From Oscillospiraceae bacterium (GTDB lineage Bacteria > Bacillota > Clostridia > Oscillospirales > Ruminococcaceae), in the NCBI GenBank assembly GCA_015067145.1, contig SVNA01000007.1:1-64000 (forward strand): DNA of 64,000 nt, given 5' to 3'. Made by a program: the position numbers and the translations under genes. Every line of letters begins with the position of its first letter. Positions within the stretch are counted from its first letter, which is position 1. Below, one piece after another: positions 16,209-27,241 of the stretch. Under the pieces are notes generated by a model. That model had not been told where the DNA came from. It did no database searches and saw nothing but the letters and a program-made list of their open reading frames with translations.

Positions 16209-17093
16209 TTACTGATGTATTTCTATATTTATCTTTATTGCATCAAAATTTTCTGCTTTTTTATACCATAACAAGCTAAAACTGTCTTTAATGTATTTAT
16301 CCTGCAATATTTCTTCCGCTTTGTTATGCAAATTATTTTGTAAAATTCCGATAAAATCCTCTTTATTGTCTTTACCTGCAGCCATTCCTTTATAACTTTT
16401 CAACTCAGCGGAAAGAGTTATGTTAAGAATATTATTATCTTCATAACAAAAGGTTGATATTCTTTCCAGAACCGCTGACATTATATTTTCTTTATGTTCA
16501 AAAACGTATGTTCCATTTTTCACATTATTGCCTAACAAATCAAAAACAAAGCTTTCTTCTCTGCCAAGTGTTTTATAATTGCGGGAATTTATTATTATAT
16601 TTTTTATATTTTCATCTGCTTTTTCAACCACTCCCGTTATTCCAGCATCACTTACTTTGTAGCTGTAAACCGGATAATTTTTATTTTTTTGCTCTATATA
16701 TTTTTCTCCATCTGTTTTTGTATCTCCTTCCAGTATGCATATATCCGGACTGAACTTTGCATCAATCAGTGTCTTATAAACTATATCTGTTTCCTCCATT
16801 ACTACTTCAGTATCACAGACAGCATATTTACATAATTTAAGGTCATATTCATTTTCCGACAATAATTCTACAAGCGTATTTTTTATGCCATTATTCTTCT
16901 TTTCTTCTTTAAGATATGTCGGTTTATCCTGAGAATAATCATAATAGTAGAGCGATATATTGTCGCCGTCTACAGTTATCAGCTTGACAATACGCTTTTC
17001 ACCATATTCTTTGCATCCGCTGAAAAAAACACATACCATAAATAAAATCAATATTTTAATTTTTATCATAGCCATCCTCTTTTTCCACAACAT
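16209..17093 (-). CDS. Ger(x)C family spore germination lipoprotein
   Basis: Lipobox VCVFFSGCKEYGEKR; third gene of a gerA-AB-AC cluster. Confidence 0.75.
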   Translation of the reverse strand: MLWKKRMAMIKIKILILFMVCVFFSGCKEYGEKRIVKLITVDGDNISLYYYDYSQDKPTYLKEEKKNNGIKNTLVELLSENEYDLKLCKYAVCDTEVVMEETDIVYKTLIDAKFSPDICILEGDTKTDGEKYIEQKNKNYPVYSYKVSDAGITGVVEKADENIKNIIINSRNYKTLGREESFVFDLLGNNVKNGTYVFEHKENIMSAVLERISTFCYEDNNILNITLSAELKSYKGMAAGKDNKEDFIGILQNNLHNKAEEILQDKYIKDSFSLLWYKKAENFDAIKINIEIHQ

Positions 17094-17868
17094 ATATTTT
17101 TTTTATCGCATTTGTATATAAAATAATCGCAGCAAAATAATTAATCGTCTGAATAACAGCAAAATAATAGTCAAATCTTTTTATTGTATTACCTGAATAA
17201 ATCTGAAAAAGAGACTGTAAAGGCGGTATACTGTACAGCATGTTTCCTCTTACACAAAACCCCTGTATAAGTGTTACTATAACCACAAATATCAAAGAAA
17301 CAGATAAATATCTTTTCTGTGCATACAAACGTCCTTTTCCCCGTGGTATTACAATCGCCAGCGAAATCACATCAAAAAACAGATAGGTTTTTGATATTGA
17401 AAAGCTAAAATCTGTATTGTTCGCATATATATTTGCCACATTAAGCTTATATATACTCAAAGCAAAAATAGCAATCATCATAAATATGTTTAAAACCAGA
17501 AAAAAACCATACATATTGCTGATTTTTATATCATTCAGATCATATACCATAGCCGCAACTGTAATGGAAAATATTATAATTGCAAAAGTGTTTGATCCAT
17601 AAAAAGTCTGAAAATACCGCACAAAAGCATGTACTATATATACTGAACGCACCGCCAGAGTCAATGTAATTATATACTTTAGAACACCTTTACTGAAATC
17701 TGCGTATTGCAGTGCATGAATCAGTATAAAAAACAGCACATACGATATCAGTACATGTATAATTCTGTCTCTCGGAAAAATCATATCTGTTTGGGGCAAC
17801 AGCATAAAATGCAGAATCGTACTGCACAATGAAAGCATTATATAGTTATTCACCTGTGTTTTTTTCAT
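17056..17868 (-). CDS. GerAB-family spore germination permease
   Basis: Multi-TM protein between the gerA and gerAC homologues. Confidence 0.75.
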   Translation of the reverse strand: MKKTQVNNYIMLSLCSTILHFMLLPQTDMIFPRDRIIHVLISYVLFFILIHALQYADFSKGVLKYIITLTLAVRSVYIVHAFVRYFQTFYGSNTFAIIIFSITVAAMVYDLNDIKISNMYGFFLVLNIFMMIAIFALSIYKLNVANIYANNTDFSFSISKTYLFFDVISLAIVIPRGKGRLYAQKRYLSVSLIFVVIVTLIQGFCVRGNMLYSIPPLQSLFQIYSGNTIKRFDYYFAVIQTINYFAAIILYTNAIKKIYVVEKEDGYDKN

Positions 17869-19294
17869 AGTTTTTTTCCTTACGGTTTATCGTTCTCCAG
17901 CTGGATTTTAAAAATATATCTGTCAGCGTTGATTTATCCCTGATTGTAATTTGAGGAATATAACTTGTGCCTGCTGCGTTTACATTGATAATATTAAACA
18001 TAAGAAATATGCAGGAAAAAGCAAAGCCGATACCTCCGAACACTCCTGAGAACAGTAAAAAAACTATTCTCAGTACAATAGTGGCTTCATAGAAAGACGG
18101 TACTACAAAAGACATTATAGTGCTCACAGCACAAACTATAAGAACTGCCGAGCCTATAAGTCCTGCATTGACCGCAGAGTCTCCTATAATAAGTGCTGCA
18201 ACAAAAGATACTGTGTGCCCTATTGCCTGTGGCAGGCGCAAACCGGCTTCCTTTATTATTTCCAGAGTTATTACTATGACTATTGCTTCTATAAACAGCG
18301 GCAACGGCGTAGATTCTTTTGAGGAATAAATAAAGAATATAAGTTTTTCCGGCAGATTTTCCGGTGCAAAATTTGCAAGTGCGATATACAATCCGGGCAA
18401 GATGATTGATACTATAAAAGCTATATATCTGAGCAGCTTTGTTATAGATACAAAATATGGTCGCTGGGCATAGTCATCGCTGGTATAAAAATGCTCGCTG
18501 AACATAAAAGGATAAATAAGTGCAAAGGGACAACCATCTGCAATAATACCTATTTTCCCCTCACACAGCTTTGCACAAAACACATCGGGCTTTTCTGTGT
18601 AAGAAACCGCACTGAAAACGGAACCTTTTGTAGTGTCGACAAAAGGTGCCAGATATCCGGTTTCTGTTACTATCGGAATTTGTATATCCTTCAGGCGTTT
18701 CTTTACACTGTTTAATAATTTTTCGTCGCAGTAATCCTCGTGATAATATAGCGAAACTTCCGTTTTGGTGACCGTTCCAATCTGCATTGTTTCAATCACA
18801 AGGCCTTTACTTCTTATTCTGCGGCGGATAAGAGCCATATTTTTTCTGCCTGTATCGCAAAAACTCTCCCTTGTTCCACGAAGACTCCCCTCTGCTTCCG
18901 GCTTTGAAATTCCCCTTGCCGGATACCCCTGTGTAGGGGCCACAAGGGCTTTATCTACACCGTCGATCAAAAGTATAGTGAAACCTGCTGTAAGAAAAAA
19001 CAAAACCATTTCAAAGCTTTCTGCTCCCGTGGCAGTAAATGGAATGGTTGTTTCATTCATTATATATTCATACGTCTGCTGCGGTGTATAGTCTGCTTTA
19101 AGGTTGTTAAGAGGACGCAGATTCACCTGCCAGAGGTTTGTTATATTGGTCAGATCCTCACACATTATTATCGACGCTTTATGTCCCAGTATATCTATAT
19201 CCTTTTCAAAATAATCTGCCGACTGACCAAAATATGATTTTATCTCTTTTTTATTTGATTCAATATCCGTATATAAAAATTTTTCCAAATACAA
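17846..19294 (-). CDS. GerA family spore germination protein
   Basis: PTQGYPARGISKPEAEGSLRGTRESFCDTGRKNMALIRRRIRS and LYIALANFAPENLP motifs. Confidence 0.95.
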   Translation of the reverse strand: MYLEKFLYTDIESNKKEIKSYFGQSADYFEKDIDILGHKASIIMCEDLTNITNLWQVNLRPLNNLKADYTPQQTYEYIMNETTIPFTATGAESFEMVLFFLTAGFTILLIDGVDKALVAPTQGYPARGISKPEAEGSLRGTRESFCDTGRKNMALIRRRIRSKGLVIETMQIGTVTKTEVSLYYHEDYCDEKLLNSVKKRLKDIQIPIVTETGYLAPFVDTTKGSVFSAVSYTEKPDVFCAKLCEGKIGIIADGCPFALIYPFMFSEHFYTSDDYAQRPYFVSITKLLRYIAFIVSIILPGLYIALANFAPENLPEKLIFFIYSSKESTPLPLFIEAIVIVITLEIIKEAGLRLPQAIGHTVSFVAALIIGDSAVNAGLIGSAVLIVCAVSTIMSFVVPSFYEATIVLRIVFLLFSGVFGGIGFAFSCIFLMFNIINVNAAGTSYIPQITIRDKSTLTDIFLKSSWRTINRKEKNYEKNTGE

Positions 19295-19357
19295 TCACCC
19301 CACGTTTATTATGGTTCAAATGACTATTTTATAACTGTCATACCATAATAATATGGG

Positions 19358-20014
19358 GTGATTATTTTGTTTTCTGTAATATCCAGAACGCTGATTATGT
19401 ATATTCTGATAGTATTTGCAATGAGGGTAATGGGCAAAAAAAATCTTGGTGAGTTTCAGCCCAGCGACCTGGTATCCACAATTTTGATTTCCAACCTTAC
19501 TTCGGTAATAATAGAAGAGCCGCATCTTCCTATCGCACATTCGGTCTCCGCAATTATTATAATTATGTTTCTGGAGGTATTTGTTGCTGTTCTGGAGCGT
19601 AAAAGCCAGAAATTTGCAGCTATTGCCCAGGGCAAATCCATGATATTGGTGCAAAACGGTGTTATAAATCAGGCTACCATGAGCAGATTGCGTTTTTCGG
19701 TTGATGATGTTCTTGAAGCCTTACGCAGCAAGGATATCTTTTATCTTGAAGAGGCTGCCCTTGCCATTGTAGAAACCACCGGAACTGTAAATATATACAA
19801 AACTCCCGATGCCAGCACCACTCTTGAAAAGGACACAATACCCGCTTTACCGATAATTATAGATGGCAAAACAATGGTTGAAAATATGAAAACCGTCAAC
19901 TGTATGGAAGAAAAAATAGATAGTATACTGAATAAACAGTATATCTGCAGAGACAATATCCTTCTAATGATGATGGATGGTGCAGGTAAATACAATATAA
20001 CATTGAAGGAGTAG
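19358..20014 (+). CDS. DUF421 (YetF-like) membrane protein
   Basis: YILIVFAMRVMGKKNLGEFQPSDLVSTILISNLTS. Confidence 0.85.
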   Translation: MIILFSVISRTLIMYILIVFAMRVMGKKNLGEFQPSDLVSTILISNLTSVIIEEPHLPIAHSVSAIIIIMFLEVFVAVLERKSQKFAAIAQGKSMILVQNGVINQATMSRLRFSVDDVLEALRSKDIFYLEEAALAIVETTGTVNIYKTPDASTTLEKDTIPALPIIIDGKTMVENMKTVNCMEEKIDSILNKQYICRDNILLMMMDGAGKYNITLKE

Positions 20015-20018
20015 ATAT

Positions 20019-20366
20019 ATGAAACACACTGTTATTTCTGCTGCATGTATTTTGCTTGTTGTGGTATACAGTTTTTTTACACTTGGATATGTATCGGAGT
20101 TTAAAAATCAGATTGATACACAGCTGTCAGACCCCAATAATACGGTTTCCGCAGAAGACTGCGAAACAATAAAAAATATATACGAAAGTAAAAAAAACGT
20201 GCTGCGTTTTATCCTTAACAACGATTATACCGATCAGATTGAAGAAATTATTATAGGATTGGAAAATGCTGTTAAACACAGGGATTATAAAGATATCGAT
20301 ATATACCGGCAGCTGCTGGAATCTGTTACAGAAGAAATTATGCATAAAAACAAATGTATTATTTAG
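20019..20366 (+). CDS. DUF4363-like small membrane-anchored protein
   Basis: Single N-terminal TM, 115 aa, follows the DUF421 gene by 4 nt. Confidence 0.55.
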   Translation: MKHTVISAACILLVVVYSFFTLGYVSEFKNQIDTQLSDPNNTVSAEDCETIKNIYESKKNVLRFILNNDYTDQIEEIIIGLENAVKHRDYKDIDIYRQLLESVTEEIMHKNKCII

Positions 20367-20368
20367 AT

Positions 20369-20413
20369 AAAAATTTAAAGGTGCAGAGTATATAAAACTC
20401 TGCACCTTTTATG
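20369..20413. terminator. Terminator-like hairpin
   Basis: AAAGGTGCAGAGT-ATATAAA-ACTCTGCACCTTTT. Confidence 0.75.
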
Positions 20414-20464
20414 GTGTTATATTCTGTTGTAGTTTGAATATTTACCTGATGATAAATGCTGAAC

Positions 20465-23400
20465 TTATTCAGTCATTTCAGAATCAACAACTTCTTCTGT
20501 TTCTTTGGATTCTTCCTCTGGATCAAAAGTTGGTTCTGTAATTTCTGTTACGTCAGGTTCTGTTCCCTGTTCTGAAGTATCTTCTGGTGTCTGCTGTGAA
20601 TCCGGCATATCATCGGATTCAGAAACTGCAGCAAGATCTATATCAGCAAGTGAAGTAATTGAAACCGCCAAAGCATGAATGTATGGAACTGTAACTTCCT
20701 GAATTTCTACATTAAAGTGAATACTGATAAGATAAAGAATATCTTCGTATGTGAAATAACCTTTGCCAACTGCAACTTTGAAAATCGGGAAATTGAATGC
20801 GTAGAACTGTTCTGGTGTTACATACTGCTGGAATTCTTCATATGTATACATACCATATTTCTGAATATCCGCATACATAGCTTCCTGATCAAATGTCATA
20901 TCCTCATTAATTTCAAATGGCATAAGATATTTTGGACTGTCTTCAACCTCTGCAGGTGTAAGTGTCCACATACCACCCATTACACAGTTGTAATGAACAG
21001 CTGTGAGAACTGACCAGCTTTCTGTGTATTCAGTTTTAATGCTGTAGTTAACAAGTTTTACTGTTTTTCCGTCTGCTTTTGCGAAACTGTGACCCAGATA
21101 TTCTTCTGCATTATTATCAGAAAGAATTACAAATTCTCTTTCATCAACATCATAGAAACCATGACCATTGATTGTATTTACTGATGTGCCGTCACTGAAT
21201 TTAACAGTTACAATTTTATATTCATCAGCACCATGATTCATTACAATAGAAGCCGGTGCAGGAATATTTTGTCCGCTATAGAAATCTCTTACAAGAAGCT
21301 GATCTTCGTATGTAACATCTTTAATTTGTTTCTGTGTTCCGTCTGCAAGAGTTACAAGTGTATCAGGGGTTACGCAACCGCTGCTCTCTGACTCATCATA
21401 GAATCTATAGCCTACATAATAATAATAAGTATTACCATCCAAAGCTGTATAGCTATATTTTACAACTGATGTACCGCCACTTTCGGCATTACCAGCCTTT
21501 TTCTGTGATTTGCACAAGTACTGGTTATTATAAACGCTAAATCCATCGTTCAAAGCAGAAGCACCATTACCAGAGTCTATTGTCGCACTTTCCCATACGA
21601 CTGTATCTGGCATTGTTGTTGTGCTGTAAGAATATTCTGTTCCGTTGTCACTGATTGTTACTGCTTTAAAAACAGGATAGTGACGTGTAAAGTCATAGTC
21701 TGTCATACTGCCTGAACGAACATTTATACCATCTACTATAGGATAATACACCGTTTCACCATTAACAGTCTGGCTTCCGATTGAATTTTCTGCAACGGTA
21801 TTTACATTAGGCATAATATAATATGTATCACCAATCTGCTTAATAGTGCTTGTATAATTATTGGTTGGCTGTGTAGTGTGCGGTGTGCCTGCACTCGCAG
21901 AACCCTTTGTACCATAGTAAAATTTAAATGCCGGTGCTTCGGCAGATTTATCTACCACTGTTGTAAATACTTTTAAATCTTTGCTAACTTCATAAGAATC
22001 AGTAGTCAGCATACCTGTTTTATCATATACCAGATTATCTGTAATTGTATATGTAATTGTATATGTCTGTGATGCTGGTGCATCAAAAACAATATCTTTA
22101 TCGGTATAATCAATACCATTCATAGAAACAGTATAGCTTAAATCTATTCCATATTTTTTTGCAGGAAGAAGCTTTTTAATTGTATCTGCTGACAATGTGT
22201 ATGAGCTGCCGCTTTCGTAACTTATCTGTACTACATTACCGTCTGCTTCAAGTCCGGCATTGGAAAATGCAAATGAAGATGGAACAAAAGATGTACTCTG
22301 ATTATTTGGTGTCCATACGTATACTTTATCATGATACTGCATATCACCATCGGTCAGTGTACCAGCCTGTGCCGGAGACCATGCATAGCCTTTTGCAGAT
22401 ATACCTAAAATCGTAGCAGAAACATCCATACCTTCATATTCAGAAGGCATATTGATTGCTGCTGAGGCCCCAAAATCACTGTTTAATGACAATATGCCTG
22501 TATTGGCATATATTTTGTCCTTGTATGTGTATCTGTATGACGCATACTTATCATCACTAAATACTGAATTATAAATACTACTTACGCCTGTAGTTTTAAT
22601 TTTATCACAGTCTTCCTGTGAAACCCAGTTGTACTGTTTCAGTGTACCTGTAACGTTTATCTGTCGACCTGTGGAAGCAGTCATATTACCAACAACACCT
22701 AACCCAACAACAGTTGTACCCTCTACATCATGTGGCTCATTTATTGTAGTAACATTGTGCAAGTTTAAAATACCTGCTGCAAAATCTATATTTGCATAAA
22801 CACCATTTGCGATTACTGAATCTTTGATTGTTAACTCTGTACCTGTAGCATATACTGCAGAACGACAACCGGATATGTAACAATTTTCGATCGTAGCACG
22901 TCCATATGCTCTGATTGCTGAAACACCATAATCTGTATTGTTTACAGATAATGAAACCGTTGTAAATTCTTTACCTACAACACCCAGATTCTTCAACACT
23001 GCACCATCATATAAAAGGAACACTGCACCATCTGCATCCTTTATAGGTCCATTTGTCATATCAACAGTGAATCCATTACCATATACTATTCCGCTTGTAG
23101 CAATTTTATTTGATGTTTTTACGTCGTTTAACAAAACTGTATTTCCGCTAAAGGATGCTGTTGTTACATTTTTCGCATCAACAACTTCGAGATAAAGTTC
23201 TGTTGGTGTACAGTAGTTGTAGTCCTGAATTGTAACTTTTACAACACCTGTGCCGCTGAACTGGATTGTGCCTTTTGTCCAATCAGTTGTGTCGGCTTTA
23301 AATATACCGCTTACGTTTGTATTTTCATCAACTTTGTCGATTGTTACATAAACACCGGAGCCATTAATTGTTACTCCATCTATCGCCTTGAACAGGCTAT

Positions 23401-25605
23401 CAAGGGAAACTGTATTCTGATTACCTACACGGTAAAGGAAATCGCCTGTGAATTTAGTTTCGAATTTTTCAACAGATTCTTCCTGGTCACCTTCTGTAAT
23501 ATCCAAATCTGTTACAATACCGCTGTATTTTTCAAGACCAATACTGCTTACACCCCAGCTGTAGCCTGTGAAGAGCTGATGGAATGGCAGATATACCGCC
23601 TGTTTGTCTTCTGCATCTGTGTGGTCATGCTTACAGCCTGTAACAGAATCTCTTTCTTCTACTGTGTCAATAATTCCATTTCCGTTTGTATCTGTGAAAT
23701 TCAGTTCACTGTGAGGAACACGGCTGAACTGATAATCCTCTGAATAGGATGCCATTGTGTTCTTTTCAAACTCACAATAGTAGTAGTCGTTCCATGTGCC
23801 ATAGTTTACTGTACATCCGCTTGCGGAAACACCTCTCATATCCGGAATTGTTTTTCCTTCTGCATTTGTTGCATTATGACGAACAGAACCGATAATCATA
23901 CCTGCATAACGGTATGCATAGTACTGATAGTTTGCACAAACATCGTTGTATACGTCAATCTGTGCTGCAACGTTGCAGTTTTCAAAGTGAGCTTTACCAC
24001 CATTTTCGCTGTTGTTGCCACGGAACATGCCCATAATACCGCCGCAGGCAACGTCCCAGCTGCCCACAAAGCAGATATTTTATTGGAGTTGTCTACAGTA
24101 ATATTTTTAAATGTAAGCTGTCTGGAAGCTGTATCACCGTTTCTACCGCCGATACCTACAATACCGCCGTTGCCTGTGTTGTAAACACGTGGATTACAGT
24201 TTGTAATTGCGATATTTTCAAACAAAGCATGTTCTGCATAAGCAGCGATAACACCTGTAGGTGTAAACTCACCGTCAGAGGAGAAACTGTCTACTGTAAG
24301 GTTTTTAACAACTGCCTGATTATCTTCGCCATAAACCCAGCCAAAGAGACCCATTGCATCGTTATAGTACTGTTCAGATGCAGCGTAGTAAGGGTCATCA
24401 CCCTTCATCTCCCAGGTATTATGGTAGAAATTGGAGATTGTATGGCCGTTGCCATCAAAAGTGCCGCTGAATGCATGTACGCCGCTTTCAATTTTCACAC
24501 CAGTTTTTTCATAATTTTTATCAGAGTTATAATAACCGATTGGGTAAAAAATCAAATCAGGATTATTGCCGTTCTCTGCATCCCCAAGGTTGATATCACA
24601 GGCAAGCTTTACAGTTTTTCCTTCAAAGCTGTCTATTGCAATATCTTCTGCCATACCGCCAACGATAGCACCAAAAGCTGCAAGCTGGTCAGCATTTGCG
24701 ATTGTAAAGGATTTATCTGTTGTGTTGTACCAGCTGTAGTCAAATTTGCCTTCCCAAGCTGCCGTTGTATCATAAGCCACAGCAACTTCGCTGAAGCCTT
24801 TCATTGCCACTGCAAGTGAACCGTTTTCCGGGTTGTATGCAAACTGGTTGTGTTCGCTGAAATCTTCTGCACTGCCAACCTCTGTCATCTTTACTGTCCG
24901 GCCGTTTTCCACATGATAAAGTGCAAGGTTGCCCTTGTTGAGACCAGGAGAAAGAACTTCGCCAAGGTTGATTGCAACAGGAACTGTGTTGTCTGATGCG
25001 ATACCTTCAATATGTACATCGTAAGCATCCAGCTTTTCTGTGGCTTTAAGGTCAACGTCGCTGTCTGTGTCTTCTTTCTCTGTAACTGTAAGTTCAAGGC
25101 TTGTAGTGCCTTCCTTTACCTTAACGCCTGCAGGTACTGTTGCCTGCACACCTTCTTCGCTTGTCATTGTCACAGCCTGTGCAAGTGTGCTGTTGCTGTT
25201 TACAAGACCTTCAATGCTTTCTGTTACAGATGTTTCAGGTACTGTTGTGCCCTGATTGTTATCGGATGTACCGTTCTGTGTATTTCCTGCTGAATTGCCT
25301 TTGTCTGTCTTATCTTTTTTAGGCTTTTCAGGGTTTAATGTGTTCTGCACATCAACAGGAAGCTTTACATCTGTTGCCTGGTTTGTCTTTCCTTCATCGG
25401 ATGTATCTGTTATTACAATATCATCCGCTTCCGGAACTGTGGTTTCTTTGTCGCTTTCAATGATTGCATTTTTATCAGCTGTGTCTGGATCTGTCAGCTG
25501 AACACCGTCGCCTGCACGGAACAATGATGTGCCCGCAATCATTGAAAAACAAATCAGTGCTGCTGTTACAACTGCAACAACTGATTTTGTAACCTTGACG
25601 TTCAT
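20465..25605 (-). pseudogene. Large secreted beta-helix-like surface protein with C-terminal Hint domain, split by a frameshift at about 24070 (ORFs 23896..25605 and 20465..24067)
   Basis: Signal peptide in the upstream ORF; downstream ORF continues the same repeat type (GSWDVACGGIMGMFRGNN...) in another frame; Hint/intein N-motif GCVTPDTLVTLADGTQKQIKDVTYEDQLLV and INGHGFYD. Confidence 0.75.
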
Positions 25606-25789
25606 ATTTGTTCACCTTTCTTTATAATTTAATAAAATATAGTATTTTATTTAAACATAATTGCAGGGAAATTATATAATCGTATACAACTTCCCATTAT
25701 ATTTCATGTTACATGATACATCACCCTTGCAAACACCGCCCACAATACATCATATCAGATGTAAAAACACCTTTCATTACGCAAAAGAC

Positions 25790-25820
25790 TGACATCTGCA
25801 AACTTCAGATGTCAGTCTAT
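25790..25820 (-). terminator. Terminator downstream of nrdR
   Basis: AGACTGACATCTG-CAAACTT-CAGATGTCAGTCT. Confidence 0.65.
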
Positions 25821-25847
25821 GTTTTAATTACTATATATTTTAAATTT

Positions 25848-26312
25848 TTAATTGTCAGTTTTCTTTTTGAGCAACTCGCTTAATTCTTCAAAGAATGTAT
25901 TGATATCGCTGAACTGTCTGTAAACAGATGCAAAACGTACATAGGCAACTTCGTCCAGCTTTTTCAGTTCTTCCATTACCATTTCACCAATTTCAATAGA
26001 AGACACTTCAGTTTTAAGGCTATTTACAAGTCTGTATTCTATATTGTCTGTGGCTTTTTCCAGATCCTGAATGGAAACAGGGCGTTTTTCACAGGATTTA
26101 ATCATACCTGCGAGAATTTTATCCCTGTTGAAAGCCTGCATAGAACCATCTTTTTTTATAACTGTAATAGGTGTAATCTCCACAGTTTCAAATGTTGTAA
26201 ATCTTTTCTGGCAGGACATACATTCTCTGCGGCGTCTTATTCTCTGGTTATCTTCTGTTGGTCTGGAGTCGATAACCTTGCTGTCATTATTTCCACAAAA
26301 AGGACATTTCAT
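25848..26312 (-). CDS. nrdR: Transcriptional repressor NrdR
   Basis: [42 protein letters not shown]. Confidence 0.97.
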   Translation of the reverse strand: MKCPFCGNNDSKVIDSRPTEDNQRIRRRRECMSCQKRFTTFETVEITPITVIKKDGSMQAFNRDKILAGMIKSCEKRPVSIQDLEKATDNIEYRLVNSLKTEVSSIEIGEMVMEELKKLDEVAYVRFASVYRQFSDINTFFEELSELLKKKTDN

Positions 26313-26381
26313 AATGCTTACCTCGCATCTGTTAAGTATATGTATAAGTATATATTTTTTGCATCGAATATGCAAGTTTAT

Positions 26382-27170
26382 TTATGCATATTTTTGCAGT
26401 TTTGCCACCGCTTCCATCAGCTGATTATCCGACTCTATCATAGGAGAATAAAGTTCAACCAGTGCCGCTTCTGCAGTTGTATTCTCTTTTATATATTTAA
26501 AAAACCTATCATAGTTAAAGCTTCCTGTAAAAGGTACAAGACTGTATTTTCTGCCTGTAAAATCGCTTATGTGGACATGGCTTATTCGCTCTTTAGTCAA
26601 ATCCAGAATTTTATATATACTCTGACGTGATTTTACCGCCTGTTTTATATCAAAAGTGAATTTTACGTCTTTATCTGCATATTTTATAAATTCTTCAATA
26701 TTCTTTATATATCCGCATTTGAATTTATAGACATTCTCCTGAGATATGTATACACCATATTCTCTCGCCTTTCTTGAAAGTTCATTGAGATTGCGGCAAT
26801 ACCTTTCCATATCCATAAAATCATATCTTGTAAAACATCCGTGCAGTACTATATATTTGCAACCAAGTATATTGCAGGCCTTGAAATATGCTTCATACAG
26901 TTCTATACTGTCCTGCAACTTGTAATCGTGCATTGAAAAAAACATAAAGCTTTCTATTGCAGAAGTATACGGATGAATTGATACAACCTGCATACCGTAT
27001 TCATCTATTATTTTTTTCAGTTTATACAGATATTCTTCTTTCAGTTCACTGTGGGTATTGAAAAAAATCTCAATATATTTTGCCCCCAGCTTCCCTGCTC
27101 TTTTTACCGCCTCGATTGTTTCCTGCGGAAAAAAGCAACCTGTGGAAAGACCTATTTTCACGCACATCAC
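26382..27170 (-). CDS. Sugar phosphate isomerase/epimerase (TIM barrel, AP endonuclease 2 family)
   Basis: KIGLSTGCFFPQETIEAVKRAGKLGAKYIEIF...ISQENVYKF...FTFDIKQA. Confidence 0.8.
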   Translation of the reverse strand: MMCVKIGLSTGCFFPQETIEAVKRAGKLGAKYIEIFFNTHSELKEEYLYKLKKIIDEYGMQVVSIHPYTSAIESFMFFSMHDYKLQDSIELYEAYFKACNILGCKYIVLHGCFTRYDFMDMERYCRNLNELSRKAREYGVYISQENVYKFKCGYIKNIEEFIKYADKDVKFTFDIKQAVKSRQSIYKILDLTKERISHVHISDFTGRKYSLVPFTGSFNYDRFFKYIKENTTAEAALVELYSPMIESDNQLMEAVAKLQKYA

Positions 27171-27241
27171 CTCTTTGTAACAGTATATATTATATTATAA
27201 AAAATGGAAACCTGTGTTTCAAGGTTTCCATTTAAATTTAA

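Noticed and set aside
20369-20413. Several strong hairpins in host intergenic regions (20369, 25790, 27205, 32945, 53865, 55480, 56145, 56800, 59725) as possible repeats or ncRNAs
   Set aside because: Each sits at a gene end, most with a flanking T- or A-run; ordinary intrinsic terminators
20465-24067. Splicing intein in the surface protein
   Set aside because: No clear C-terminal intein splice junction (HN-C/S/T) or homing endonuclease; a Hint-type autoprocessing domain fits better
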